This document shows, piece after piece, positions 1 through 9,838 of a stretch of DNA of 48,081 nt (positions within the stretch are counted from its first letter, which is position 1; the number at the start of each line of letters is the position of its first letter). Origin of the DNA: Alteripontixanthobacter muriae (GTDB lineage: Bacteria; Pseudomonadota; Alphaproteobacteria; Sphingomonadales; Sphingomonadaceae); assembly GCF_013336795.1 (NCBI RefSeq), contig NZ_JAAFZT010000035.1, positions 393,048 to 441,128 of the forward strand, given 5' to 3'. A model generated the notes under the pieces. The model made no database searches. It was not told the DNA's origin and worked only from the letters and a program-made list of their open reading frames with translations. The translations under genes were made by a program, and so were the position numbers.

Positions 1-446
1 TCCAGTCGGTCGGCAGTGCCGGTCAATGTCGGTTGCGTCAGCGATCCGGTGAGGACCGCCGCCACATTGGCATCGTCATCGGCTAGCAGGGCCTGCATGT
101 CGCTTGCGCGATTCGGCGCGACCACCTCCATGCGCGGGAGGGTGACGAGTTCCGCCGTCCTTTCCCAGGACGCAGCGAAGCGGGCGCTTTCCTCGGCGCT
201 GAGTGCCACCGCGAGGCGCGGTTCGTCGGCACTGTCGGCGGCTTTCGCTCCAAGAAAGCCCGCACCGACACTGATGGCGATGAAAAACAGCGGCCCGATC
301 AGGAAGAACAGGAAGGCCTTGCTGAAAAGGATCGCGGTGAAGTCGCGGCGCGCGATGACATAGGCGGCCTGCCAGGTGGACAGGCGTTCGATATGACCAT
401 GCGCGATATGCTCGCGAATTGGTGCTGCCTCTTCGATCTCGGTCAT
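1..446 (-). CDS. ABC-2 type transporter permease, N-terminal part (runs off left edge)
   Basis: Membrane subunit of an ABC exporter of the ABC-2/NatB kind, acting in the inner membrane with the ATPase encoded just upstream. The gene reads leftward and is cut by the window edge, so only about 148 N-terminal residues are visible. A short cytoplasmic start ([14 protein letters not shown]) and a stretch with AAYVIARRDFTAILFSKAF lead into a hydrophobic helix (FLFFLIGPLFFIAISVGAGF, about residues 42-61). A soluble, presumably periplasmic segment follows, as in NatB-like permeases that have a large domain after the first helix. Its ATG overlaps the ATPase stop codon (ATGA), so the two are translationally coupled. 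The substrate cannot be inferred. Confidence 0.75.
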   Translation of the reverse strand, partial: MTEIEEAAPIREHIAHGHIERLSTWQAAYVIARRDFTAILFSKAFLFFLIGPLFFIAISVGAGFLGAKAADSADEPRLAVALSAEESARFAASWERTAELVTLPRMEVVAPNRASDMQALLADDDANVAAVLTGSLTQPTLTGTADRL

Positions 447-1465
447 TGGCCATTCTCCGCTGCGTTGCGGTCCAGTTCGGCGGCGGCAGCTTCGCCTGCG
501 ATATGCACGAAGGCGTCATGCAGGCCGGCTCTCTCGATCGAAAGCGACAGGATTCCGGCTTCTCCCTCGATCAGCGCGCGTAGCAGCGGTTCAATGCCGG
601 TATCCGGCAGGGAGAAGAACCAGAAGTCGCCTTCCTGCCGGGCGTCGGCGGGCAGGGCTGCGCGCCATGTGCCGCCCTGCGCCTTGGTTTCAAGCCTCAC
701 CTGTGCGGGAATGCGGTCGCGCGCTTCGTCGACCAGGCCGGTAAACGGCACCTTGCCGCCAGCAATGATGGCGATCCCTTCGCAAAGCCGTTCGGCATGA
801 GCGATGACGTGGGTGGAGAAGATGACCGTGGTGCCCTCATCGGCCAGGCTGCGGATGAGGCGCTCGAGCTTCCCCTGATTGATGGCGTCGAGGCCGGAGA
901 AAGGCTCGTCCAGCACGACGAGCCGAGGGCGGTGAACCAGCGTGCCGAGCAATTGAACCGTCTGGGCCATGCCCTTGGACAATTGGCGAATCTGCTTGTC
1001 GACCGCATGGCCAAGCCCGTGTTCCTCCATCAGAGCGCTGCCCCTGTCGCGCCCTTCGGCCAGAGGCAGACCGCGCAGCGCGCCCATGAAAGCGATCGCG
1101 TCCTGCGACTTCATCGAAGGGTAAAGCCCGCGTTCTTCGGGCAGATAGCCGATCAGCCGGGCAATATCATGGGGACGGTCATGGCCAAGAACCCGGCGCA
1201 CCCCCTCGTCGGGGTCGATGATGCCGAGCAACATGCGAAGGGTCGTGGTTTTGCCCGCACCATTCGGGCCGAGGATGCCGTAGATAGCTCCCTGCGGCAC
1301 CGCTATATCCACTCCGTCGACTGCGAGAACGCCATCGAACCGCTTGACCAGCCCGCGTGCCTCCAGCGCCAGAGGGCGGTCGCTCCGTTCGCCAGCACTG
1401 TCCTTCACGGCAAAGCCCTGCCGATCTGCGTTGCCCGTCACAGGCCGATCCCCTACCATTGTCAT
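443..1465 (-). CDS. ABC transporter ATP-binding protein (NatA/ABC-2 exporter type)
   Basis: Cytoplasmic ATPase that powers the adjoining permease. From the chosen ATG it is 340 aa, with Walker A GPNGAGKT at about residues 66-73, the signature motif LSKGM (in place of LSGGQ) and Walker [13 protein letters not shown], followed by a switch histidine in FSTHV. The last 90 or so residues resemble the extra C-terminal domain (DUF4162-like) of exporter ATPases. About 30 residues of low-complexity N-terminal extension precede the first beta strand, so translation could begin slightly later (ATG at 1459). The open frame extends to 1615, but that would run over the divergent queG start. It probably shares the 62-bp gap with queG as a divergent promoter region. 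Confidence 0.85.
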   Translation of the reverse strand: MTMVGDRPVTGNADRQGFAVKDSAGERSDRPLALEARGLVKRFDGVLAVDGVDIAVPQGAIYGILGPNGAGKTTTLRMLLGIIDPDEGVRRVLGHDRPHDIARLIGYLPEERGLYPSMKSQDAIAFMGALRGLPLAEGRDRGSALMEEHGLGHAVDKQIRQLSKGMAQTVQLLGTLVHRPRLVVLDEPFSGLDAINQGKLERLIRSLADEGTTVIFSTHVIAHAERLCEGIAIIAGGKVPFTGLVDEARDRIPAQVRLETKAQGGTWRAALPADARQEGDFWFFSLPDTGIEPLLRALIEGEAGILSLSIERAGLHDAFVHIAGEAAAAELDRNAAENGQ

Positions 1466-1527
1466 GCCCGGCAGATACAGCGCGCCGGTTAACAGGAGCA
1501 ACCCCCATAGCGGAAGCAATCGCCCGG

Positions 1528-2598
1528 ATGGCGACACAGATCGCCGAATTGCAGGCGGATCTGCGGGACGAAGCGGCAAGGCTGGGCTTCGCCACCATCG
1601 GCTTCGCCCCGGCAACCGACGATCCGCTGCGCACCCGGCGTCTGCAGGAATGGCTGGCTGCGGGGTATCACGGATCGATGGATTGGATGGAGGCGCGCGC
1701 CGATGTACGCTGCGGGCCGCAGTCCATGTGGCCCGATGCGGCCAGCGTTCTGGCGCTGGGCATGAGTTATGCTCCGACGAGCGACCCGCTCGCGCTTGCC
1801 GAAAAGGGGGAGATCGCGCGCATCTCCACCTATGCGCAGGGCGGGGACTATCACGACACGGTCAAGAAGGCGCTGAAGGCACTGGCCCGGTGGCTGGTGG
1901 CGGAGGCTACCCGGCGCGGATTGCCGGAAACCGAACTGAAGGTCTTCGTGGATACCGCACCCGTGATGGAAAAGCCGCTGGGCGAGGCGGCGGGCATCGG
2001 CTGGCAGGGGAAGCACACCAATCTGGTCAGCCGCACCCATGGCAGCTGGCTGTTCCTGGGTGCGATCTATTGCACGGTGCCCTTCACGCCCGATGTGCGT
2101 CATCCGGACCGCTGCGGATCATGCCGCGCGTGTCAGGACGCCTGCCCGACAAACGCCTTCCCGCAGCCCTACCGGCTGGATGCGCGGCGCTGCATTTCCT
2201 ATCTCACCATCGAGCACAAGGGGCCGATCCCGCTGGAGTTCCGCGAGGCCATGGGCAACCGCATCTATGGCTGCGACGATTGTCTGGCCGTTTGCCCGTG
2301 GAACAAATTCGCCGATCTCGCCGCCCGTAACCGGGCCTTCCTGCCGCGCGCCGAACTGGCGGCACCGGCGCTGGCCGATCTGCTCGGACTGGATGATGCG
2401 GGTTTCCGGCAATTGTTCTCCGGTTCGCCCATCAAGCGCATCGGCAGGGACCGTTTCGTGCGGAACTGCCTGATCGCTGCTGGAAACAGCCGCGACGGGT
2501 CACTGCTGGCACATGTCGAGCCCTTGATGGGGGATGCGGACCCGATCGTCGCGGAGGCCGCAAATTGGGCGGCAGAGCGGCTCAGAGAAGCGACTTGA
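1528..2598 (+). CDS. queG: Epoxyqueuosine reductase QueG
   Basis: Cobalamin- and iron-sulfur-dependent reductase that performs the last step of queuosine synthesis, converting epoxyqueuosine to queuosine in the wobble position of tRNA. The 356-aa length from the ATG fits the family. Two ferredoxin-like clusters are visible: [12 protein letters not shown] (C196, C199, C202, C206) and [10 protein letters not shown] (C249, C252, C256). The N-terminal part ([13 protein letters not shown], then [13 protein letters not shown]) is typical of QueG. An open frame reaches back to 1357, but the ATG at 1528, preceded by GGAAGC, gives the family N-terminus. The gene is convergent with the following reductase and overlaps its end by 17 bp. 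Confidence 0.93.
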   Translation: MATQIAELQADLRDEAARLGFATIGFAPATDDPLRTRRLQEWLAAGYHGSMDWMEARADVRCGPQSMWPDAASVLALGMSYAPTSDPLALAEKGEIARISTYAQGGDYHDTVKKALKALARWLVAEATRRGLPETELKVFVDTAPVMEKPLGEAAGIGWQGKHTNLVSRTHGSWLFLGAIYCTVPFTPDVRHPDRCGSCRACQDACPTNAFPQPYRLDARRCISYLTIEHKGPIPLEFREAMGNRIYGCDDCLAVCPWNKFADLAARNRAFLPRAELAAPALADLLGLDDAGFRQLFSGSPIKRIGRDRFVRNCLIAAGNSRDGSLLAHVEPLMGDADPIVAEAANWAAERLREAT

Positions 2599-3829
2599 GC
2601 GGGACTTCCGGATCGGCCAGCAGGGCGCGATCTGGCGAAAGGCGGGCCTCCACCAGCTTCCGGCCCTGCGCATAATCCTTCACATTGTTCACGCAGTCGA
2701 GCGCGATGACCCGGCCTTCCTTCAGATAGACGACCGAGAACTTTCGCGTGGCCGGATCGCCGCGCAGCACTGTCTCATCATGATCGAGCGAGAGCCCCGC
2801 CGTCTGCAGGCGCAGATCATATTGGTTCGACCAGAACCAGGGAAAGGCGGCATAGGGCTGCTTGTCGCCCATGATCGCCTTCGCCGCGACGCTGGCCATG
2901 TCGTTGGCATTCTGCACCGATTCGAGCCTGATCACCGCATTTTCGGCGAAGAAATTGGCGTGAGCCGCGCAATCGCCGATGGCGTAGATATCGTCCAGCG
3001 AGGTGCGGCAATATTCGTCGACGTCCACCCCGTTCGCACCCGCTGCACCGGCAAGGATCAGCGGCCCGATGGACGGCACGATGCCGATGCCCACCACCAC
3101 CATGTCGCAAGGGACGGTGCTGCCATCGTGCAGCTTCACGCCTGTGACATGCTGCCGGCCCGAACCGCCCGCACTGTCCGCCCCCTCGATGCAGTCAACG
3201 GTTGTTTCCAGGCGTATATCGACGCCTTGTGCCCGGTGTTCTGCCAGATAGAACTGGCTGAGATCATCACCTGCGACGCGCGCCAGCAGGCGCGGCATGG
3301 CTTCGAGCAGCACGACTTCGCAGCCCAGCTTGCGCAGGACAGCCGCCGCCTCCAGGCCAATATAGCCGCCACCTACGACGACGACCCGCTTCGCGCCCGC
3401 AGCCAGTTCGGCCTTCATCCGGTCGACATCGGCGCGATTGCGGACCGAATGAACCCCGTCCAGATCCGCGCCTAAGCAGGAGAGGCGGCGCGGGTCGCCA
3501 CCTGCGGCCCAGATCAGCTTGCGATATCCGACCTGCGAACCGTCGGACAGGGTGACGCGGTGGTCCATCCAGTCCACTTCGGTAACGGATGTCCGCAGGC
3601 GCAGGGTGATGTCGCGTGTCGCCCAGAAGGCGGGTGGGCGGATATGAATGCGTTCGAATGGCTTTTCGCCGCTGAGGTAGTCCTTGGAAAGAGGCGGGCG
3701 TTCGTAGGGTGCCTCGCTCTCGCGTCCGATCATCATGACGGATTGATCGTGTCCGGCTTGCCGCAGCGCAATGGCCGCTTGCGCGCCGCCGTGCCCGGTA
3801 CCGACGATTATGACATCTGCGAAATCCAT
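2582..3829 (-). CDS. FAD-dependent ferredoxin/rubredoxin reductase (pyridine nucleotide-disulfide oxidoreductase family)
   Basis: Flavoprotein of 415 aa that likely moves electrons from NAD(P)H to a ferredoxin or rubredoxin. It starts with the FAD dinucleotide fold [14 protein letters not shown] (about residues 6-19). It carries the family motif [11 protein letters not shown], a second, NAD-binding fold [14 protein letters not shown] near residue 150, and the FAD-contacting YAIGDCA near residue 280. The final about 85 residues match the reductase C-terminal domain seen in P450- and dioxygenase-associated reductases (PdR, ThcD type). No ferredoxin, P450 or oxygenase gene is nearby, so its partner must be elsewhere. 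The tail overlaps the 3' end of queG on the opposite strand by 17 bp. Confidence 0.85.
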   Translation of the reverse strand: MDFADVIIVGTGHGGAQAAIALRQAGHDQSVMMIGRESEAPYERPPLSKDYLSGEKPFERIHIRPPAFWATRDITLRLRTSVTEVDWMDHRVTLSDGSQVGYRKLIWAAGGDPRRLSCLGADLDGVHSVRNRADVDRMKAELAAGAKRVVVVGGGYIGLEAAAVLRKLGCEVVLLEAMPRLLARVAGDDLSQFYLAEHRAQGVDIRLETTVDCIEGADSAGGSGRQHVTGVKLHDGSTVPCDMVVVGIGIVPSIGPLILAGAAGANGVDVDEYCRTSLDDIYAIGDCAAHANFFAENAVIRLESVQNANDMASVAAKAIMGDKQPYAAFPWFWSNQYDLRLQTAGLSLDHDETVLRGDPATRKFSVVYLKEGRVIALDCVNNVKDYAQGRKLVEARLSPDRALLADPEVPLKSLL

Positions 3830-3891
3830 GCGGCAAGAAGTGGCGCAGATTGAGGCGACGCGTCAAGCCGCAGGGCGGGAATTGGCGGTCG

Positions 3892-3940
3892 AAATGTGTG
3901 TCGCGGGAGGGCATTTGATACCCCGCTCCGTGACACATTT
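3892..3940 (-). terminator. Imperfect hairpin after the glutamate dehydrogenase gene
   Basis: Arms AAATGTGT and ACACATTT enclose further pairing between a GCGGGAGG-like segment and a complementary CCCCGCTCC segment. Read on the minus strand it lies just past the glutamate dehydrogenase stop and ends in a short T-rich tail, so it probably ends that transcript. It also sits upstream of the ferredoxin reductase start and would insulate that gene. Confidence 0.5.
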
Positions 3941-3947
3941 AAGAACC

Positions 3948-6900
3948 TTACCGGCCGAGCAGATTGCGCGCCTGGCTGGCGATCTGCGCCAGCATGGAAG
4001 GCGCGACTGGCGCCTGCGTCTGCGCCCTGGCGATGACCGAACGAAACTGCCGGATCGCCTCGGCATGGTCCGTGGCCCATCGCTTGACGGTTTCTTCCGG
4101 GTCCATTTCGCCGTGAGCCGCTCCTTCGGGCTGACTGGCCATCGCCAGGCGGCGCAGGAAGTCGAGCCGCATCTGCTGGAAATCGCGGGCAAGGCCCGAC
4201 ACCAGAAGCCGCTCCCAAACGTCCGATGGAGTCATCAGCGTGGCGGTGACCTGCGCCCAGTCCAGTCCCAGCCTGCTGCCAAGATCGGTGAAGGCCTGGG
4301 TCAAGCGCCGCACGCCGATGCCCGTATCGCGTGACAGGCTGACAAGGCCGACCGCACCGTCCATGTCGAACATGTGCGCTACTCGCGCCGCCAGGGCTTC
4401 GGGTGCACCCTGCTGAACCAGTTCCGCCCGCAGCTTGGCCGAGTGCTGGCGCGATTCGGCAGCCAGCAGAGTCGATGTGCCTTCGGACAGTTGATCGATG
4501 CCCGCATCCAGAGCGGCCACGACCTGCGACGGCGGGGCAATGCCCGCTCCGGCGCGCAGCAGGTCGGCCATCTGGCTGCGCATGGCGGTTGCCACGCGGT
4601 CAAACAGCAGCAGACGCGCCGTTTCCGGCATTTCCGTCTCATCCAGCGACCGCCAGATATCCGAGATCGAGAACAGCCGTTCCGCACAGACGAAGGCCGA
4701 GGCGACCTGGGCCAATGTGGCGCCTTCTTCCTCCGCCAGTTCGAAGGGATGAACGAGGCCGAGCCGATTGATCATCCGGTTGGCGAGATCGGTCGCGATG
4801 ATCTCCTTCCGCAGGCGGTGCGCTTCAATTTGCGGGCGATACTCCTCGCGCATCGGTTCGGGGAAGCTGCGCAGCAGATTGCCCTCCAGGAAGGCGTCCT
4901 GCGACAGATCGCTCCGCTCGATGGCATCCTGCAGCACCAACTTTGTGGAGGAAAGCAGCACCGCCAGTTCGGGCCGGGTGAGCCCTGTGCCGTCCGCCGC
5001 ACGGCGGGTCAGGGACTCGTTATCGGCCAGTCCCTCGGTTCGCCGGTCCAAGGCGCCGCGGTCTTCAAGCGTTTCGATCAGGCGCAGATGCGCGGCAGTC
5101 GATTGCGCGCCGCCGATCTGGGCGATGGACAGGGCCAGCGCCTGCAAACGATTATCCTCGAGCACGATGGCCGCAACTTCGTCCGTCATGCTGACGAGAA
5201 GCTTGTTGCGATCCTCAAGGTTCAACTCGCCTGCCCGGCAGGCAGCGGCAAGGGCGATCTTGATGTTCACCTCATTGTCCGAGCAATCGACTCCGGCGGA
5301 ATTGTCGATGAAGTCGGTGTTGATCCGGCCGCCTTCTGCACCAGAGGACAGGGCAAATTCGATGCGGCCCGCCTGGGTCACGCCGAGATTGGCACCTTCG
5401 CCGATAACCCGCGCACGCACATCGCGCCCGTCGACGCGCAAGGCGTCATTGGCAGGATCGCCGACATCGACATTATTCTCGGCCGAAGACTTGATATAGG
5501 TGCCAATGCCGCCGAACCACAGAAGGTCGGAAGGCGCCTTGAGAATGGCGGAGATCAGCGAATCCGGATCGAGTTCGCTCTGTTCAACGCCCAGCACGCG
5601 GCGCGCTTCCTTCGACAGTTCGATCGTCTTGCGCTTGCGCGAATAGACACCGCCGCCGCTGGAAATCAGGCTCTCGTCGTAATCTTCCCAGCTCGACCGG
5701 GGCAGTTCGAACAAGCGGCTGCGTTCCTGCCAGCTTCTGGCAGGATCGGGATCGGGATCGATGAAGATGTGGCGGTGATCGAACGCCGCGACCAGTTTCA
5801 ACGTCTTCGACAGCAGCATGCCGTTGCCGAACACATCGCCCGACATGTCGCCGCAACCGACAACGCGGATGACGTCGTTCTGAACGTCTACACCCATTTC
5901 GCGAAAATGGCGCTGTACGGAAACCCAGGCGCCGCGCGCAGTGATGCCCATCGCCTTGTGATCGTAACCCTGCGATCCGCCGCTGGCGAAAGCGTCGTCC
6001 AGCCAGAAGTCCCGGCTTTCGGCGATGGCATTCGCGATATCGGAAAAGCGTGCCGTGCCCTTGTCCGCCGCCACCACGAAATAGGGATCGTTCCCGTCGT
6101 GGATGACGACACCATCAGGGTGCGCGACGTCATCGTTCACGATGTTATCGGTAATCGACAGCAGCGTGCGGATAAACAATTCGTAAGCCGCCTGCCCTTC
6201 CGCGGCCCAGCCTTCGCGGTCGCGTCCGGGGTCGGGAAGCTGCTTGGGATAGAAGCCGCCCTTCGCGCCCGTCGGCACGATGACGGCGTTCTTCACGCGT
6301 TGTGCCTTCATCAGGCCGAGGACTTCGGTGCGGAAGTCGTCGCGCCTGTCGGACCAGCGAATTCCGCCGCGCGCCACGGCTCCGGCCCGCAGGTGAATGC
6401 CCTCAACCCGCCGCGAATAGACGAAGATTTCGCGCCATGGCACCGGCTTGGGCAGATTCGGCAACAGGCTGGAATCGATCTTGAAGCAGAGCGCTTCTTC
6501 CGCTGCCGGAGCGAAAGCGTTGGTCCGCAGAATGGAATCGATCAGCGAATTATACAGGCGCAGCAGGCGGTCGTCGTTGATCGCCACGACGTCGATCAGC
6601 CCCTGACGGATCGCTTCGCGGTGGCGCTCGGACGCTTCTTCCCGATCTCCCTCGAATGCAGGGTCATGCCGGGCAACGAACAGATTTATCAGTGCGCGGG
6701 TGATCCCCGGTGCAAGACGCAGCGCATCCACCACCGTGTAGATGGTGAAGCTCATGCCCGCCTGCCGCAGGTAACGGTAAAAGGCGCGCAGCCACTCGGC
6801 CTCGGCAGCGGAAAGGCCGGTGCCGACCACCAGCCGGTTGAAGGTATCGTCCTCCGCATTGCCGTTCAGCACTGCGGCAATGGCTTCCTCGATGGCGCTG

Positions 6901-8699
6901 GAGCGTTCCAGGATCGGTTCGACCTCGACGCCTTCAGGCAATTCGAGCATGAAATCGTGAATCGTTCCAAGCTTACCGCCGTCCAGCGCGGTCGGTATCT
7001 CGCCCAGCACGCGGAAGCCGAAGTTCTCCAGCGCCGGGACGGCGTCGGAGAGCGGCAGGCTGCCTTCATATTCGTAGATCTTCAGGCGCAGGCGGTCGTG
7101 CGGATCGGAATCGAGGCTGTAGAGGCGGGTGTCGCGGCGCGGCGCATCGGCGGCGCTCGTTTCCAGAAGGCTCAGGCGGCGCAGGCGGCCGATGTCGCGT
7201 GCAGCCTCTGCCGCGCCATATTCGGCGCGGTAGCTTTGCGGAAAGGCTTCGGCGAAACGGCTGGCGATGGCGGCGGCACGGCCGGAATCGCCTGTTGCCG
7301 CAAGTTCGCCTTCGACTGCTTCGCCCCAGCCGCGCAGCATGGTCTGCAAACGGTCTTCCATGGCTTCTTCGGACGGGGGCGTATCACCGTCCCGAATGTC
7401 GAGAACGAAGCGCAGCATGGCGAGATTGCCGCCTTCGACTTGCAGGCTCCAGTCCAGCAATTCGGCTTCGGCGCCTTCTTCCAGCAGTTGCAGGATCTGC
7501 AGCCGCACCTGCGTCGACAGCATGTCGCGCGGCAGCCAGACGAAGGCGAAGAGATGGCGCGACAGCGGCGCTTCGACCAGCGCGAGGCGCGGGCGGGGGC
7601 GGTCCACCAGGCTCATCATGGTGGTCGCGACCCGTTCGATGTCGCTGTCGGAAAAGCCGATGACGAGGTCATGTGGCAAGGACGTCAGCGCATGGATCAG
7701 CGATTTGCCGGCATGGCCCGAGGTCGAGAAACCGAGATCGCTCAGCAGCCCTTTCAACTGATCACGCAGACGCGGCACCTGCGAGGGTGCTGCGGCGAGC
7801 CCTGCGCTGGTCCAGACACCGGCATGGATCGATAGCGCCGTCACCCGCCCGTCTGCCTTCTCGCGGATGGGCACGATGAACAGGTCAAGCGGAACGCGGC
7901 GATGCACCTTGCTGACCCGGTTGGCCTTCACGATCAGCGGAAGGCGGGCGCTTGCGTTGGCCGGATCGTCGAACCAGGCGAAGGCGCGGTCATAGGACTG
8001 TTCGGCCAGGATCTGCGATACGCTTTCGCGGCAGATGCCCATGGCGTCTGCGGTGCTGCCATCGCGGTGCCGGGTCAGATGGCCGAGCAGGGTGATCGTG
8101 CCGCTCTCCAGCCATTCCAGCAGCGCGGCACCCTCTTCATCCGCAGCGGCGATATGGCCGGCATCGGCGCGCATCTTGGCGCGCATCTCGGTCCAGTCCT
8201 CCACCGCCGCGCGCACATCGGCCAAGGTGACCTTGAGGGCAGCCTCCAGGTCGCGGCGCTGGCGCGCATCCACGCGGGTGGTTTCGATATAGATCATCGA
8301 TTCGCGGGGGAGATCGTCTGCCGAGGATGTCTCTTCGTGTCCGATGCGGGTCAGCCTGCCGCCGGCATCGCGCTCCACAGGCAGCACGGGATGGACCAGC
8401 CGGTCGATCGCAAGCCCCTGCGCGGCGATGGTCGCGGCCACGGAATCGACCAGAAACGGCATGTCGTCATTGATGACGGCGATCCGCATGTAGCGGCGGT
8501 CATCGCTCTCGGTCGCAAGGCACAGGGCCGGTTCGCCGGATATGCGCGGAGAAGCCGCTTCGATCATGAAGCGCGCGGCATCCGTGACCCGTTCACGCTG
8601 GAAAGGCGTGTCGCCCGACAGGAGCGAATCGCAGATCCGTTCGGTCAGTTCCTCGACAAGAGTGTCGATTGCGGCATCCTGCGACTTGTTGGCACCCAC
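3948..8699 (-). CDS. NAD-specific glutamate dehydrogenase, large (about 180 kDa) type
   Basis: Catabolic enzyme that oxidatively deaminates glutamate to 2-oxoglutarate and ammonia with NAD. At 1583 aa it matches the bacterial large-GDH family (Bac_GDH, PF05088), which has long regulatory N-terminal regions, a catalytic core and a C-terminal helical part. The core is visible about residues 770-1240, with GGIRWSDRRDDFRTEVLGLMKAQ, NAVIVPTGAKGGF, VGCGDMSGDVFGNGM and a later WFGGIGTYIK. The start is a GTG preceded by GGAG at 9 bases; there is no in-frame ATG nearby. It stands alone, with a hairpin after its stop. The long frame on the opposite strand (4374-7835) is a shadow caused by high GC. Confidence 0.93.
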   Translation of the reverse strand: MGANKSQDAAIDTLVEELTERICDSLLSGDTPFQRERVTDAARFMIEAASPRISGEPALCLATESDDRRYMRIAVINDDMPFLVDSVAATIAAQGLAIDRLVHPVLPVERDAGGRLTRIGHEETSSADDLPRESMIYIETTRVDARQRRDLEAALKVTLADVRAAVEDWTEMRAKMRADAGHIAAADEEGAALLEWLESGTITLLGHLTRHRDGSTADAMGICRESVSQILAEQSYDRAFAWFDDPANASARLPLIVKANRVSKVHRRVPLDLFIVPIREKADGRVTALSIHAGVWTSAGLAAAPSQVPRLRDQLKGLLSDLGFSTSGHAGKSLIHALTSLPHDLVIGFSDSDIERVATTMMSLVDRPRPRLALVEAPLSRHLFAFVWLPRDMLSTQVRLQILQLLEEGAEAELLDWSLQVEGGNLAMLRFVLDIRDGDTPPSEEAMEDRLQTMLRGWGEAVEGELAATGDSGRAAAIASRFAEAFPQSYRAEYGAAEAARDIGRLRRLSLLETSAADAPRRDTRLYSLDSDPHDRLRLKIYEYEGSLPLSDAVPALENFGFRVLGEIPTALDGGKLGTIHDFMLELPEGVEVEPILERSSAIEEAIAAVLNGNAEDDTFNRLVVGTGLSAAEAEWLRAFYRYLRQAGMSFTIYTVVDALRLAPGITRALINLFVARHDPAFEGDREEASERHREAIRQGLIDVVAINDDRLLRLYNSLIDSILRTNAFAPAAEEALCFKIDSSLLPNLPKPVPWREIFVYSRRVEGIHLRAGAVARGGIRWSDRRDDFRTEVLGLMKAQRVKNAVIVPTGAKGGFYPKQLPDPGRDREGWAAEGQAAYELFIRTLLSITDNIVNDDVAHPDGVVIHDGNDPYFVVAADKGTARFSDIANAIAESRDFWLDDAFASGGSQGYDHKAMGITARGAWVSVQRHFREMGVDVQNDVIRVVGCGDMSGDVFGNGMLLSKTLKLVAAFDHRHIFIDPDPDPARSWQERSRLFELPRSSWEDYDESLISSGGGVYSRKRKTIELSKEARRVLGVEQSELDPDSLISAILKAPSDLLWFGGIGTYIKSSAENNVDVGDPANDALRVDGRDVRARVIGEGANLGVTQAGRIEFALSSGAEGGRINTDFIDNSAGVDCSDNEVNIKIALAAACRAGELNLEDRNKLLVSMTDEVAAIVLEDNRLQALALSIAQIGGAQSTAAHLRLIETLEDRGALDRRTEGLADNESLTRRAADGTGLTRPELAVLLSSTKLVLQDAIERSDLSQDAFLEGNLLRSFPEPMREEYRPQIEAHRLRKEIIATDLANRMINRLGLVHPFELAEEEGATLAQVASAFVCAERLFSISDIWRSLDETEMPETARLLLFDRVATAMRSQMADLLRAGAGIAPPSQVVAALDAGIDQLSEGTSTLLAAESRQHSAKLRAELVQQGAPEALAARVAHMFDMDGAVGLVSLSRDTGIGVRRLTQAFTDLGSRLGLDWAQVTATLMTPSDVWERLLVSGLARDFQQMRLDFLRRLAMASQPEGAAHGEMDPEETVKRWATDHAEAIRQFRSVIARAQTQAPVAPSMLAQIASQARNLLGR

Positions 8700-8854
8700 G
8701 CGTTTGCTCCGTCGGCCCGGCAGCGGGCCGTGTTATATTCTTGCCGCACGATGCAGCAATATTCGCCCCCCGGAATAGGACGATGCCGCACGCCTCGCAA
8801 CCACTCGCGCCGAGAATTTCTGCGCGCCTGACGTTACGGCCTTGCAGGCAATGC

Positions 8855-9838
8855 TCAGCCGTTCAGTACGTCCATGGCAAGCTCCAGCGAGCGGGTCCGC
8901 GCGGCGGGATCGAAGGTCGCACCGGAAAAGACGATCTCGTCCGCTCCGGTCCGGTCTATGAAGGCCTGGACCTTGTCGCGCACTGTTTCGGGCGTGCCGA
9001 TGGCGCTGGCCTGTGACAGATGATCGAGCATCATCTGCGCCTGCACCGGCAGGCTGGCGCGAAAATCGGCAACAGGCGGCGGCAATTGCCCTGGATTTCC
9101 CGTGCGCAGCCTGACGAAGCTCTGCTGCTGCGACGAGGCCAGCAACTCCGCCTCTTCCTGCGTCGGCGCAGCGAACAGGGTCATCGCCGCCATGGCATGC
9201 GGTTTCTCGCAAGCCTCGGACGGGCGGAAATTGCGGCGGTAGAGTTCCAGCGCTGCATCCAGATGATCGGGTGCGAAATGGCTGGCGAATGCATAAGGCA
9301 TGCCGAGCTGCGCCGCCAGTTGCGCCCCGAACAGGCTGGAACCCAGCATCCACATCTCGACATCGGCGCCGTATCCCGGTGTGGGGCGAATGGGCAGGGC
9401 GCTGTCGCCTGCGAACAGGCTGCGCAGTTCCAGCACGTCCTGGGGAAAATTCTCGGCAGCGGCGCGCGGGTCCTTGCGCAGCGCGTGGGCGATGCGCCCG
9501 TCGGCGCCCGGTGCGCGGCCCAGCCCGCAGTCGATCCGCCCGGGGAACAGGGCATCCAGCGTACCGAATTGTTCCGCGATCACGAATGGGTTGTGATTGG
9601 GCAGCATGATCCCGCCCGACCCGATGCGGATGGTGCTGGCGGCATGGCCGATATGCGCCAGCACGACTGCTGTCGCCCCGCCCGCAATCCCGTTCATTCC
9701 GTGATGTTCGGCGACCCAGAACCGCTTGCAGCCGGTTTTTTCGGCTACTTGAGCGAATTCCGCCGCTTCTGCGAAGGCAGCGGCAAGGGTGCCGCCTTCG
9801 CGCACCGGCACGAGGTCGAGAACGGAATATTGGGTCAT
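8855..9838 (-). CDS. Luciferase-like flavin-dependent monooxygenase (LLM class)
   Basis: A 327-aa TIM-barrel protein of the bacterial luciferase-like family, single-component type (YhbW/MsnO8-like). These use reduced FMN and oxygen, and their substrates are mostly unknown. Family marks are the N-terminal YSVLDLVPVREGGT, FWVAEHHGMNGIAGG, IRIGSGGIMLPNHNP and VAEQFGTLDALFPGRIDCGLGRAPG-like segments, here reading FVIAEQFGTLD and GRIDCGLGRAPG. It is the last gene of a three-gene operon: its ATG overlaps the stop of the TPR gene (ATGA). A gap of about 155 bp separates it from the glutamate dehydrogenase start. The exact substrate cannot be assigned. Confidence 0.85.
   Translation of the reverse strand: MTQYSVLDLVPVREGGTLAAAFAEAAEFAQVAEKTGCKRFWVAEHHGMNGIAGGATAVVLAHIGHAASTIRIGSGGIMLPNHNPFVIAEQFGTLDALFPGRIDCGLGRAPGADGRIAHALRKDPRAAAENFPQDVLELRSLFAGDSALPIRPTPGYGADVEMWMLGSSLFGAQLAAQLGMPYAFASHFAPDHLDAALELYRRNFRPSEACEKPHAMAAMTLFAAPTQEEAELLASSQQQSFVRLRTGNPGQLPPPVADFRASLPVQAQMMLDHLSQASAIGTPETVRDKVQAFIDRTGADEIVFSGATFDPAARTRSLELAMDVLNG

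Noticed and set aside
4374-7835. 1153-codon open frame on the strand opposite to glutamate dehydrogenase
   Set aside because: It is fully antisense to a well-conserved enzyme and has arginine/glutamine/alanine-rich, domain-free sequence typical of a shadow frame in GC-rich DNA.
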